Source: Coturnix japonica (lineage: Eukaryota > Chordata > Aves > Galliformes > Phasianidae). Taken from it: 64,000 bases of DNA. The DNA lies in assembly GCF_001577835.2 (NCBI RefSeq), contig NC_029519.1, forward strand, positions 30,256,539 through 30,320,538, given 5' to 3'. Position numbers and translations under genes: made by a program. Numbering within the stretch: position 1 is the stretch's first letter; the number at the start of each line of letters is the position of its first letter. Below the pieces are notes generated by a model. That model saw only the letters and a list, made by a program, of their open reading frames with translations, was not told the DNA's origin and did no database searches. Shown here in pieces: positions 12,711-46,484 of this stretch.

Positions 12711-12820
12711 AGAGAAAGGGACTTGGGGGTTCTGATGGATGAAAAGCTGGACATGAGCCAGCAGTGTGCACTTGCAGCCCAGAAGACTGACAGTATCCTG
12801 GGCTGCATCAAAAGCTGTGG
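12711..12820 (+). mobile_element. CR1 LINE fragment, internal, sense
   Basis: The stretch matches the end of the avian CR1 reverse-transcriptase frame: GCAGAGAAAGGGACTTGGGG, a segment encoding a DEKLDMS-like motif, then GCAGCCCAGAAGAC and ATCCTGGGCTGCATCAAAAG. Both ends are truncated and the CR1 3' terminal repeats are missing. It is an old dead-on-arrival fragment in the intergenic DNA before HSPA4L. Family call from memory of the consensus. Confidence 0.85.
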
Positions 12821-14090
12821 TGTATCTTATTTAATGCATATCTTGTTTGCATGATGTCTGTGGTCATTTGCATAGCATGTTTTTAGCTGCAATACTAGAA
12901 GAGTAATACCCTTAAGTCATTTGGTTGTTTTTATAAATAAGCATGTACCAAGTTAAATACTTTTAGGAATTAAAGAGCACTGTTTTGATATCATTCAAGA
13001 AACTTATCCAAGGAAAGACTTAACCTTTTACATGGGATTATCTGTGTTGCTGTTTTTGTTACACATCTGGAATTAAAAACCCCCAAATGTAGCCAAAACC
13101 TGAGGATTTGCAATGGGAGTACAGGGATAGGATCAGGTTGGTGGAGGGAGCAGAACATGGGTGTGACAGGACTCGGGGTTGTGGCTAATCTGATGTGAAT
13201 GAATTTTGTTCATACTTGCAGATTGAGCACGTGGTGTAACACTAATGCATGCAAGAAAGACTTTTATGAACAAGTTCAGCTTATCTCTGACTCATACAGT
13301 CATACACCTGGCAAAGTGAATGTAGCAGCCAATGGCACTTTCTTGTCACTGTCACTAATGTCTGCACTGTCTACATTCCCCACTGCAGCACAGTCTGTCT
13401 TGCTGCTGCACGGAGGGCTCACCCCCACTGCCAGGCTGCACAGCAGCTCTGGGCCTTGCTTGGTAAGGTTGCATTGCTACACAAGAGCATTTGCACGGAG
13501 CGGGCTCTCTCTTGGTTTCTCTCAGTGAGGAGTGAGCATGAGGCGGTGCTGTGGGAGCATTTACTGCAATGCCCTGAGTCACAGGGCTGGTGTTGTCCCA
13601 GCAGGGGCTGCATGGGATGTGGTCTCACTGCTGCAGCAGGCGGAGCTGGATCCAGGTGCTGTGCCTACCACCAGCTGCTCGTCCTTAGTGCTTCACCTAT
13701 ACCCCTGTTTAACAACCAGCCCTCCTGCTGCAGGGGTCCTGGGCACTTCACATCCTCATGGGGAACTGAGGAGACCGCTGGAACGACATCAAACTGAGAA
13801 GAATGGAGAAATAACCCGAGTTCCCAGCAGGGCTGCCGAGACACTGAGTTCAGCGCTGACTTTCGGTCTCTGCAATGGAACGAAAGGGGGCAGTAGTGTC
13901 ACCTGCTGTGTCAGGCTGTGGCCGTAGTGCTGTGTTGTTTTCAGAGAGGAGCCTTGTTTTGTAGGGTTTTGATGTTTACCCCAAAAACGGTACCCACAGA
14001 AACCACCATACCTGCAGTGGGGGTACCCGTGTTTTAGGCACCTTTATTCCGAGCAGGCAGAGCCAGCTGTGGGAAGCGCAGGGAGCGAGG
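12821..14090. other. Intergenic upstream of HSPA4L, no gene
   Basis: GC content rises towards the CpG island from about 13.4 kb. Open frames of about 100-130 codons here overlap in several frames and have no recognisable domains. They are a consequence of GC-rich sequence. Confidence 0.5.
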
Positions 14091-14141
14091 CAGAGCGCGC
14101 GTCCCCTTTAAGGGGCGTTCCGTTCCCCGCCGCAGTGCTGA

Positions 14142-34986
<20,845 letters not shown>

Positions 34987-37200
34987 ATATTGCATTTCTG
35001 TTACTTAAATAGTGCACAGGGTCCATTCTTTTGGTACACACCTCAGATGTTCAGTTATTCTTAGCCAACCTTCTGTCATTTGTTGCTGAGTAGTTTTGGA
35101 AGTGTTTCATATTAAGTACACCTCTGATGTTTGTTTCCACTGATGCTGCTTATGTGGAGCTTTAGCCAAATGTAGATTGTATAAGTCAGTTTAAGCTTTC
35201 CCAATATATTTTATATCAAAACATACAGAATTGATATATAAATGGCAACAATCTACCTTATTTAAAGCTTTTATTGTGGATAAACCTCAGCTCCTTTATT
35301 CAGGAAAGGATACTGTATTGCACTACTGATGCTCAAGTGTAGATCTGATTGCATCTTTATTTTGGAAAAATATTGGAATTGAAGTGGCAACACTTGTCAC
35401 TTGAAGCACTGACCTTTTCTAGTTATTGTATTGTTATAATTTAAATATTAAAATAGAGGTTAGTTGGCATACTAGTCCATCTTGTTGATGTACCATGACA
35501 ACTGTATGGTCTCCTTCATATAAACTAATACAAGCATAAACATTTTTTTAGATTCCCATACCACTAATAATCTTAGTTAGAAAATACCAGCATAATGGCT
35601 CTGCCATTTGCTGAAATTAAGTGAATGGTCTCATTGCACATTGCTGTACATAATGGACTGTGCTTATAGGATGATGCTAATGATAATAGTATCAAGTGGT
35701 AGAATATACAAGGACCTGCATAGCTTTCCCTTGAAAATGTCTTGCTGCACATGTTACCCTTTCCACTTGGTTTGTTTTGAATGAAATCTACATCTTGATT
35801 GCATATCATGCTGGGGATGAGAAACAGCAGAAATTGTGCTGTGTGAGCTGGATTTTGGCCTAATGTTGAGGTTGCTTAAATGCTGTCTATTGCAAACTTG
35901 AAAAAATACTAAGCGCTTATTTAAGCCATGGTACTTGGCATTTTGATCCTTTTGATCAAGGATCTAAACAGAAGAGTATGCAAACTGGATATTACTACTC
36001 TAAGGATAAAAATCTACTTGATGAATTTGCATAGCTTATCAGTTATCCTTGCTCATTTACTTGATCTAATGGAAGTGTCTATTATGTATTATACAGCTGA
36101 GTCACTAGTTTCTTTGATCTGTCTTGGACGTCATCAAGATCCAGTGTACATTCATATATACTGAATGTTTCAAGCCAGTCACAGTGGTACTGTAGCACTT
36201 GTTAAAACAAGCCAGTTTTCTTTTGCTTGGAACAACTCTGTTACCAGAATAGAAATGCACTACTTTATGGAAAATGGTTTTTAGCCAAGTTAGCATAATT
36301 GACTGGGATGAGTTGCAGTGTAACACTTCAGTGACTCGAACTTTGTTGCAGAAACAGATATAACTGTTAAGGCATCACATAACCTCGCTGCTGCTGTAAG
36401 CAAGCAAAGGTCGTGCTCTTGCTTGCAGTTCTGGCAGCCGTTTTATTTTCCACCATGCCCTTGATATTTCACCACTGTTCCTGCTGTGGCCTCTGGCTCA
36501 GTCTGTGGCTGATAGAGGTGAGAGGTACTTGGCACCATCATCACAGAAAAAGGAAGCATCATATACAGCTACTAAACTAACTCGAGTGCTAGAGTCGTAC
36601 CTTCATGAGTGACACAAGTGACTGACACATAAACAGCTCCCCTAACACTGTTTACATATTGGAAGCCTTTGAACAAAAATGGAATGGTGTTGAACTGTAG
36701 CTGCTCTGCAATCTCAGTCTTGATTTCCTCTGATGTAATTTACACGTTTGGCACCAGAGTGGTGAATGTACTTCGGTGCCAGTTGTCCCTAGTGTAAGTC
36801 AGTATGTGACTGGGCAAACTTTGGTCCTGTAGGCTTTAACATGAATATCTTAATGGCTTTTCCACAGTAATGACTAGCATTCTTAAGTACTGGCTTTCTA
36901 AAACCCATCTGAAGATTGTTTTGTCAAGTAGACCTGCTGATACCTGGCAGGTGAAGAGCTTAGACAGTGGGAATCTTCCGTGCGAGCTCTTCAAGAACTG
37001 GAGATGGAAATGTCATATGTAAGAAAAAAATCTTTATTATGCTCTTGATGGTTAGATGTTCAATACAGTATTATAGGTGGTGGAAACCTTCTTTAAACAT
37101 GAAGGACAGAGTAATTCTACAGCTGCTTATTGTGTTAAGCTTAAAAGCAGGCATAGAAAAGAGTCTTACTAAAGTTTTATTAATAAAATAGTGAAGGTTT
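34987..37200 (+). terminator. HSPA4L: HSPA4L 3' UTR with candidate poly(A) signals
   Basis: AT-rich non-coding sequence follows the stop codon. ATTAAA lies at 35447-35452 with a GT-rich stretch about 30 bases on (cttgttgatgt), and AATAAA at 37182-37187 with a T-rich stretch downstream. A further AATAAA at 39818-39823 could serve a longer form. Sequence alone cannot rank them. Confidence 0.5.
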
Positions 37201-40200
37201 TCGCCATGTATCTGCTCTGTCTCTAGATCCCTGTGGAGAGCTGCCTGCACTCAGCAGGTAGCAACTGGCTGCTGGTCACAAAGTATGTGTTACAAATCCC
37301 ATTTGTAAGAGCAAACTTGTTCATACTACAGTGAAGGTAAAATTAGCATGTTAACATGTGACTTGTTAATCTGTAATCCGTTATGAAGAGAAAAACTTCA
37401 CCAGAACTCAAACATAGGATTCGCTACTGCTAGAACCCATAGGATTCTCTACTACTAGAACCATACACAACTTGAACAAGAGGTTTTGCATGCTGGACTC
37501 AAGTGAGTTACCTTGTGGCCTCCCTGGCGGCTCCAGAATGAATATCTTCCAATGTAACACAACTGTGGTGACTGACAATAGCGTGTTATCTTGTGTCTTG
37601 TAACAGCTATTTATTGCTTACATCTTTTTTCATACCTATTAATCTTCTGAGAAAACATACATCTAATGTTTGAAAGTGTTCCCTCCATCTCATAACAAAA
37701 CAAACAAAAAAACCAGGAAGCAGCACCGTAATGGCAATAGATTTTTTTTTTTGAGTGGAGGAAAAAAAAAGTCTTCAACTTATATAAAAATCAGTTATTA
37801 AAGAGCAGAACTATTTCCTTGTGTTTTTCTAGGATGACCTTTCCTCTTTAACAAGCACCAGTTCTTATCCCTGCTTGAGCATTAATGTCCTTGCTTAACA
37901 AACAGCTTTAACATTGCTTTAACACACAGACTTGCTAGTAACTATTTTAAAACTGCTTCATGGCTTGGTTTGCATGTGTAGCAGGTTTTTTTTGCCATCA
38001 CTTAAGCTTTTATATCTTCTTTTTAATCTGACAAAGGAGTTTTAATATGGTACACCTGTCTTCCTTGTTTAGTTACTGATTTGGCTGTGGATGTCTGAAT
38101 TTGAATGAAGAATCCTCTCCCTTACCATTTGATAGTGCCCTCCTCTTACTATTTAAATGCTGCCTTTGGAACATGCTTATAAAACATCAGTAGGCAGTTG
38201 GGGCTGAAATCCTGCAAGCCCTTTGGGTGAAACATGTAATGCAAGTTGGAGCTGGGGCTTCACAGGCTTGTGCCCTGTCTGGAGGGGCAGCACTGGGGGG
38301 CAGCTGCTGTTACTGACCTGTTCCTTCTGAGGTGAACAGGTCTACACTGACACCATGCAGTGTGCCTGGTGCCATTCAGACGGTACCTTTGCTGACCTTG
38401 CTTTCAGGGCATAGTACAAAGGTTTTGTTTGTTCTACTTAATAGTGAAAGCTGTTAAATCTAAGCATACAAACTGTCAGTTGCCTTTATATCCGCAGAAT
38501 TTGAAATTATTTCATTTTTTGAAACATCTCAATATGTTGAGCTCCTATTTCTGCTATAGCTTCTTCCTGTTAATGTCTTCTCAAATATTCCATATGAAAA
38601 TGTTTTTTGGTTTTTTTCTTTTTTTCCTGTGAGGATTATGCTTAAGCATAATGTTAGGGAACGGGCTAAGAAATAGAGACTTTTTTCCTAGGTCTTTGTT
38701 GGCATAGGTATTACTAAGAAGTTAACAGCTTAGTACTCTGGTTGTCCATTCAGTGTGATTACCTGACACCAGTTCTCAGAACCACAAAACCATGTTCCAG
38801 GTACACTGCATTTTCTGGTTTGGAGTACCTTCCTTGTTATAGGAAGAGAAGCTCAGTGCAGTTCCTGTATAGAAGCTTCAGCATGACCCTCATTCTCCAA
38901 AACAGGGCTTTGATTGTTGCGTTACTACATGGCAGTGCTTCAGTGGGCTGATACAGAGGCCCACTGGAACTGAACTCTAGATGACCAAACTTGAGTGGTG
39001 AATCAATATAGTTGCTAGAAATACTAAACGCTTACGTTACCTGCTGCTATCTACACGTTTTCTTGAAACTGGATGAAAGAATACTGTTTCACTACCATTC
39101 TCATTATTCTACCTTCTTTTTTAGCCTTTGGAGCATCAGAAAACAGAGGTAGGAAAAAAATGCATTGCTTAATAAAAGCCATTGACAGCCTTGTAAATTT
39201 TCATTTCAACTCCATTATAGTATTTGGAGTGGAAATAAAAATTCCTGACACACTAGAAATTGCGTGCTAGCTGACTCCTATGTGCACACTTAGTTCACTC
39301 CAGTTGACCTTGAGGATATCAACCAGCTACCATACATGTAAGCAACAAGTGAACGCAATTGAATGGGACTGTTGGTGCTACGGCAGGAATTGGCTCATAA
39401 AATTTACATGACAGTTGTTAAACGCCATTTTCTGTCTTCCTTATGAGAGGAAAACACATGAAAGTGAAAAGCAGAAATCACTGCAGTGTGATACATGAGG
39501 AGTAATTTAAATAAAATGCGGTTAATGCCCACCAGCCACCCTCATAAAGTGCTCAAATGGTTTAATTAAGTTAGTTGAAAAGGAGTTAGTTACTGAATGT
39601 TGCATAGTGGGAAAAGTTTGTTTACATATTTGGAACATATTTCCACAGGATGGGGGGGAAGAGATGGGGATGTTAGAATTAAAGGCAGTGTTAAGTATGC
39701 AAAATGTTTACTATGTATGTAAATGGGATCCTGATTAGTGACAGATCATGTGCAAATTGACAATACTCAATTTATTTTTGAATGGCAATATAGATTGTCA
39801 AGGTTGTGTATAATGATAATAAATATATAAAACGCTACTTGAAACATAAATGACCACCGAGACCTAATTTTTCCATCAGTGTTCTTAAAAGCAGCTTTGC
39901 TGATTTAATGGATGCATTTAATGCATGTTTGTCCAAAAGACCACAAGTAAGAAACAACAGGCATTTCTGCCTTGCTCTGTCTGAATTTGCTGACAGGGTT
40001 TCTCTCATGCTTCTCTCAATCCCAGCTGCTGCAGACTCATGTCTGCGGACAAAGTTCCCCAAATTGGAGCCCAAAGGTTCTACTGCTCTGCCTCTAGGAA
40101 AATGTGGTCATTTTCACATCTGAAGTCACATTTGTGCATTTGGAAAAGTACAAATTGCCAAATGTCAGTTAATTCCTCTTTCACTGAATGACTTACTCCA

Positions 40201-42353
40201 GCTTTTGAAAAAGTCCTTTGAACTGCTTGGGAAAGTCAATGGCTTCAGGCATTGGTGGTTCTCTGAGAAGACCCTGAAGCACAGCCGTAAAGCAAGCAGT
40301 TAAGTCATGAAAGAGGCAGGAGCTGCTTGCTGCGTGCCTCAGTGGTGCAGTTCCTTTATGTTCTGCCAGACTGCTATGACTGTAGGATACCTGCATACCT
40401 TGTGTAATTCTATGAAAAGACACCATGATTCAACATCTTTATCATCCTGAATATGTTTTAATCAAAAACTTATCCCGTTTCCTCTGGGTTTTACACACTT
40501 GGAGCAGAAGTCAAGAAATAAACTAATAGAATATTTCAATGGTATTGTTCATCTTACCAGCAAGGTTAGGGACTTAGGAGTAGACAAAGGTGCTTCTTTA
40601 GCAACAAATGAAACAAACATGAATGTCAACATGCATGCAATATATGTATAATGAGGGTTTATGAAGTTACAATCTAAAAGTTAAATCCATGTGCTTAATG
40701 ACAAGGGAAGAAAATGTGCTAACTCAGCTGGTTTCTGATAAATCAGGATTTACCAGAAATTGGTTTTTGATTTAAGAATGTAAAAATCAACCTTAAGACA
40801 TTCAAGAGAGGACTAGGGTAGGTTTTTTTCTATAACTTCCTTACAATTCTAAATCACAGAAAAAATGGTATTTGCATTTAGTTTTGCTTGTAGGGAAATA
40901 GAGCCACAGTCTAATTTACTAAATTGTCCTGATAGGTTAAGACAAGCTACCTTAGTTCATACAAGAGAAGCTGATTCTGTAAATATGTATCACTGTGGTA
41001 CTATAACAAATCCTTAGGTAACTACTATGTCTTGCTTTCCTTTGACACTGTGACAGAAAAAAAAGCCACAGTGATCTGCTTGCCCCCAAATATGTGCTGA
41101 TAAACTTCATTTGTCTTAACATGCTGACCTAAAGCCTTCATCAATAACTGGACAAAAGCATAAATTACATCCTTATGTTCAGTGGCATTTTGTTTTTATG
41201 GATAATGTCAATAAACCAATTTTAGAAGCCAAAAGGGCAGATGGTAATGTATGATCTGGGGAAAAAGGATAAAGAACAGGAATTTTTCATGCAAGCTAGT
41301 ATGTTTCATACAACAAGAAGTATGGTAGACCGTAGAACCAAGAAGTCTGCTCTCTTGGCAAGTCTTAATAATGGTCTAATTGTTTCCATAATGATACAGG
41401 CATGATGTCATCCTGGCTCCAGCATTCAGACAGTGGCTAATCTTGCAGGTGCTATCTACAGAGGCAGGATTTGACTGCACCAGACAAAGTTACTGATACA
41501 ATAACATCACAAAGAGATGCAAAAGATAAGGAGGAAAAAAGTTTATGCTGGCACAAGTGGTGAAATTCCACTGAATAACATCTTTGTGGTACCTAGTGTT
41601 ATTGTCCAGCACAATAGGCAGAAACAGAATACCTGCCCAGCTTTGATGGCATTTATATAAGCAGCGTGGTCGTCCTGTAAGCTGGACTGAGGCATGTTGC
41701 TGTAAAGCTGTAACTCCATGGAAAGGATCAAAGCTGGAATGCCCATAAGCATGTATTGGGCAGGGGAAAAAAACAACCTTGTGACGTGCCAAGGTTTTAT
41801 TCAATCCAGAATAGATCTAATAGCCAGTGTTTCAGAAACAATCACTCTTAGCACAAGCTATTTTTTTAATTCACATACATTGCAAAATTCCTCCACCCAC
41901 ACTCCTGAGCCAAGGAAAAAACATGTCAGTTTTACAGATGAGTAAACTGAATCATGTGGCTGACAAGTTTGACCTGTTTCTTAAAGATAGGGATTTAAAC
42001 AACACGTATGCCTCTTTGAAATAAATGGATTTTCACTAGCATAGAAGTGAATCTGGATCAGCATGGCTGTGGTGGAGACACAGTTATGGCATGGAGCTCT
42101 CTTGGTTTGAAACAGATGCTGCCCCTGGAGAACTTGCTATCAGGTGGACAAAGGGGAGTTGCAGCCTACGCCTCTGCCAACAAGGCATCAATGCTGACAC
42201 AGCTCCCAAGAGACCTGTCCAACTCCCAGCCTCACAGCTCATAGTCTGACATCAGCTTGTGCGCATTTCCTCTGAACATGCTAAAGCAGAAAGCAAAAAC
42301 TTCTCTAGAGGGAAATGTCATTCCCAACAGCTGCATGACATGAAACTGAAGTG

Positions 42354-42370
42354 AAAAAAAAAAAAAAAAA
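42354..42370 (+). repeat. A17 homopolymer
   Basis: Run of seventeen A. No SINE or target-site duplication could be recognised beside it, so it is treated as a simple repeat and not a retrotransposon tail. Confidence 0.8.
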
Positions 42371-43574
42371 TACTGAAAATTATAATAAAGAAGCTCAGGC
42401 TACTGAAAGAAAAAATAGAGACTGTACTGCAGCAATGCTATTGTTTCTCAGCCTTAAGAAATAAAATGTCATGGGTATAAACATGCCATGGAAAGTTCTC
42501 AAGGAAAACCAGTCTAGTTTCTTGTTGGCAGGACTGAGTATCAGGGAGGAGAACTAAGAGCTCAGTAATTAAAGCTCAGCATGGGCATTTATTTAAGGAT
42601 GGAGTTTCAAAGCAAAACCTACTGCTCCATGTACCTCAGTTATACTATAAGGATACCTATGCCAATTTCAACCCTGAAATCCAGGCCTACTGTTAGGCCC
42701 TGCTAATGCTGGACAGGCACTGATGCACAAGCAGTGGTGCAAATGTGAAACTGTTTGGCAAAATTATTCCTGAGTCTGGAACATGCAGTAAAAAATACAA
42801 CCTGACAGTATGTGAGTTTTACTGGGAAAAAACCTCACCAAGATTATTCTTGTTCTCCTTGCTGCTCACTATGAGTAAGGCTGTGTGCTACCAAGCTGGT
42901 AATGTCACAGAAAAAATGTAACAATGATTTTTGAGAATCTTAGTCCCCAGTGTAGGAATCAAATTTAACCTTTGTACGAAGCAATGCCCATTTTCTAATT
43001 TCAGTGGAATTACATTTGTTTATGTTTAGAGCTGAATGTAATCCATTACAGTTCATGCCCTTGGGAAGGGATGTCTTATGTTTACTTCTGAAGCTCCATG
43101 GTTTAAGCAGGGATATTCAACAAGTTCTCAGCCAAGATTGTGGACAAAACCTGTGTGCATTACATTACTGACCTGCTCTATTGCTAAAACCCACAGAAAT
43201 CTTACCATTTTTGCTGCTAAACTCTCTTAAGAGGAAGCTGGGGGGGTTATAGCTGGGTACACCTATGCAGTTACACAGATGCTGATGGTTGTTTCATCTT
43301 CCAGGATTACAGAGATGGCCACTGCAGATCATTAACTCACTTGGGAATCTTCTGTGCTTCATGTAATGGTAGGAAACATTTGATGCCTCAGTGGAAAATG
43401 CTGATAGCACAAAAGAACATGCTTCATAGTACTATCCTGTATGTACCAGATACATATGTTTCCTCCTAAAATTTAGGTAGCTTTACTGCTGAGGAGAGCA
43501 AAACTCAGGGTAAATCTTTTTGTTCTCTTTTGATAAACCAAACCAATCAGAACATTCCAGAAGGCAGTTTAATT

Positions 43575-43660
43575 CACCTTTCCCTTTCCTTTCCCTTCTT
43601 GTTCCCCTTCTCCTCCATTCCGTTCTCTTTTCCCCTTCTTTTTTCCTTCCCTTCTTTTTC
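43575..43660 (+). repeat. Polypyrimidine tract of about 85 bases
   Basis: Almost only C and T (repeated CCCTTT and CCTTC patterns) with a few interruptions. Long pyrimidine-purine strands can adopt triplex structure; here it lies in intergenic DNA. Confidence 0.8.
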
Positions 43661-44849
43661 ATCCAGGAAGTCTTAAAATAAAAGGTTATCTATACTGAAT
43701 AGGTTGCATTTTTGCTAATTTGGAAAGACTGTTCAGAGAGGAATGATCCATTTGTCATCAAAAGCAATGCTTAAAATGCTCACGTCTTCTTGAATGGAGG
43801 TATGACAGTGCAGTTGAAAATCCAGTTGTTCTCTATTCAGTGGTCTTACTGCATCCTACGAAACATGCAAAACCTGCTCACAGGAAGCTCAGTGCACAGG
43901 TAAAAGCAGTGAGCTGACTTCTGAAAACATATATAAGGACAAATGCTAATTAGAAAAAGAATTTTAAATGACTTAAGACAGTATTTACTCTCATGACTGT
44001 TGTGTAATTCCATATAGCTTGGAAACATCACTAACAAAGGAATTGTGCCTCAGGGAGCAGTCTACATTTGCAAACAGGACTAGCTGTCAACCCTGGAGCT
44101 TACATCCTCTGCTGGCAACTGAATATTCAAAAAGATAGACCAAAGAAACCTCGAGTGAGCATCTAAATAAACTAATATGTAAGGCAACATATCTGGAGGG
44201 GGAGAAACACTGCATCATGCAAGGATAAAAAACAACAGACTAATGAATCTTCATGTACTAGACCACATTCAGCATATGCTTCAGCCAATATGTGTATCTG
44301 TGGACTCACACCTCCAGTGTAATGAGTTGCTCATCCGCCAAGACAAAAGATCAAGAAACACAAGAGGAAAAGGTTTGCAGACCTGAAGCCAAGCAGCTGA
44401 AGTTCTGCCTGTGTCTCAGCTGTAGGCTAGTGGGCATTGGTATGCTCATGTCTAAGAAACTGGAGACTGAAGTCTTAACATGAAAAAAAAAAAAAGCATC
44501 TACAATGAAGTAATGCTGCAGAGTTCTTCTCAAGGCACTTTGGCATTCAGAATTAAACATAGATGAAGTCCAAGGTGGAATGAGGTGATGAGCATATTCT
44601 TGCATAAGCCAGCACTTAGAAAGTTGAGGTTCAGTTTTCTTTGTGTGGAATTTTGGTTGGCTTTGCTTTTGTGTTGTTTTTTTTTTTCATATTCTCTTCT
44701 GAGTCACCGGTGAAACTTTACATTTGTCCATTTACATGAACAGTTTATAACATAGAAAACTTTACGTACACTACAGGCATGAGTAATAAACATAAGTAAT
44801 GGGTCATATGTTCCAAATCACACAAAGCCAAAAGCAAAATTTTCTTTCT

Positions 44850-45062
44850 TGTACCAGGGGCACCAGATCTGGACACAATGCTCCAGATGGGGCTTCACAA
44901 GGGCAGAGTAGAGAAGGACAATCACCTCCCTATCCCTGCTGGCCACACCTCTTCCAATGGAGCCCAGGATACCATTTGCTTTCCGAGCTGCAAGAGCTCA
45001 CTGCTGGCTCATGTTAAGCTTTTCATCCACCAGGACGCCCAGGTCCTTCTTTGCAGGGCTAA
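44850..45062 (-). mobile_element. CR1 LINE fragment, internal, antisense
   Basis: Read on the minus strand this is the reverse-transcriptase C-terminal part of CR1. On the plus strand the marks are CCAGATCTGGACACAATGCT, GGGGCTTCACAAGGGCAGAG, a CCACCAGGACGCCCAGGTCC block and CTTTGCAGGGCT. It overlaps in family position with the fragment at 12711-12820. Both ends are truncated and it lacks the CR1 3' end. Short plus-strand open frames here are by-products. Confidence 0.9.
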
Positions 45063-46351
45063 GTGCCTCTAAATATGTCTCTAAATACCCTCTCTAAAAA
45101 TGCCACTGAATACCTTCAGTAAAGTTCTGTGATTGTATAATTACAAACTTCAGTTTTAAAAACTAAGTTCCTCTTCTTTACAGTGGTTGCGATTTGGTTC
45201 CCAGTGATGAAGACTCACAGAATTGTGTAGAATTTATCGAGCTGCTAATGCGCACAGACAGATTTGCAGCTCAAGCCATGGTGCCTGCACTGCCTTGCTT
45301 GCCCTTCTTTGCCTCAACAGCTTGCTGCTGCTGAAACAGACTCCTGCACAAGCAGGCTGCTGACAAGCTCACACCCTAGCAGGCCACAGCAATCTCTCGA
45401 GCATATGCTGCAAAGCTAAGGTGTAATTCATTCTAACATTCAGCATATAAAGTTAACACATCAAAGCAGAACCTGACAGGGATGCTTTCAGCACCTTCCT
45501 GTGCCACACCTTCACAGTCTTGAGAAAGTGAACAATACATTATGATTTATTTCCCTTCCTTTTTCCTTTCACCCAAGCTGAACATGTTATTTCTAGCATT
45601 CTCACACACTAAAGCAGTTCTATGCAAGAGAAGTTAAGCAAACTTAAAAAACATAGACCCGAAGTTATCAAAGAACTCACCAAACCTTGTCATGTTTTCT
45701 AAAGCTTTCTTCAAAAGCACAGCCATCTCCCCTGTTCACGAAGTGGGGAGGGATGATGTCTCTGAGTCATCCTCCATGTGATGTGGCCCTTTTTTGCTGA
45801 GTGTCACTGCCAGCAGAATACTGTGAAGAGCCAGCAGATGTCCTCTAAATGCAGGTCACCTTGACCGTCCCTGTATTACACAAGAAAAACTAAGACTTTA
45901 AAAGCAATCTTATTCTGAACCACCACTAAATAAATACTGTAGTATCAGAAAGGAACGGTTTCAACAAAGAACTACTGTAGAGTACAAAGTTTATATGGAA
46001 AAAAGCAGATCTTCTGCAGTTTCTGATGAGATTCTGATGATTTTACTGCTGAACTCTTCTCAGTCTGAGAAAACACCCTAAAACAAAAGCCAACTGTACA
46101 TATTCATATAAAAAAGGACAGGCTAACTAATTGCAATCCCAACTCAAAAGAAGTGCCCTTTCTACAAATTTCAAGCAGTGTATGTGTCTGGCTGGGGAAC
46201 ATCTGTCTAGAAGGCCATACAATTTTCATTTGTTACTGAAACTGAGCATCTATGCTGGCTCTAAATTTAAGGCAAAACAAAATGAAGAATAAAGGATGGC
46301 ATTCTTCTGAGATAACAAAACGGAGGGGCAAAAAATCTGACGCTACTATCT
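45063..46351. other. Intergenic, nothing recognised
   Basis: Low-GC sequence between two CR1 fragments with no supported gene. Confidence 0.5.
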
Positions 46352-46484
46352 ACATTCAAGGCCAGATTGGATGTGGCTCTGAGCAGCCTGGTCCAGTGGT
46401 TGGCAACCCTACCCATGGCAGGGGGTTGAAACTGGATGATCTTTGAGATCCTTTTCAACCCAGGCCTTTCTATGATTCTATGAT
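46352..46484 (+). mobile_element. CR1 LINE 3' end, sense
   Basis: Carries the CR1 3' UTR: ATTCAAGGCCAGATTGGATG, a CCCATGGCAGGGGGTTG block, GATGATCTTTGAGATCC, then the terminal TTCTATGATTCTATGAT with the 8-base ATTCTATG repeat that replaces a poly(A) tail in this family. It is 5'-truncated, the usual state of CR1 copies. Confidence 0.93.

Larger units (their letters stand above)
37201..44849. other. Intergenic between HSPA4L and PLK4, no gene recognised
   Basis: Low-GC sequence with no open frame that resembles a protein and no convincing exon on either strand. The first part may be distal HSPA4L 3' UTR, up to the AATAAA at 39818. Two minus-strand frames (39835-40074 and 40193-40426) were read and not recognised. 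Simple repeats inside are listed separately. Confidence 0.5.

Noticed and set aside
13199-13927. Plus-strand open frames of 109-131 codons upstream of HSPA4L
   Set aside because: They overlap each other in different frames, have no recognisable domain or splice support, and lie in rising GC content.
41490-41804. Minus-strand 104-codon frame between HSPA4L and PLK4
   Set aside because: No family resemblance; overlaps a second frame of similar length. Consistent with chance.
42354-42370. A17 run as a retrotransposon tail
   Set aside because: No SINE or LINE body and no target-site duplication could be recognised, and avian CR1 elements do not end in poly(A).
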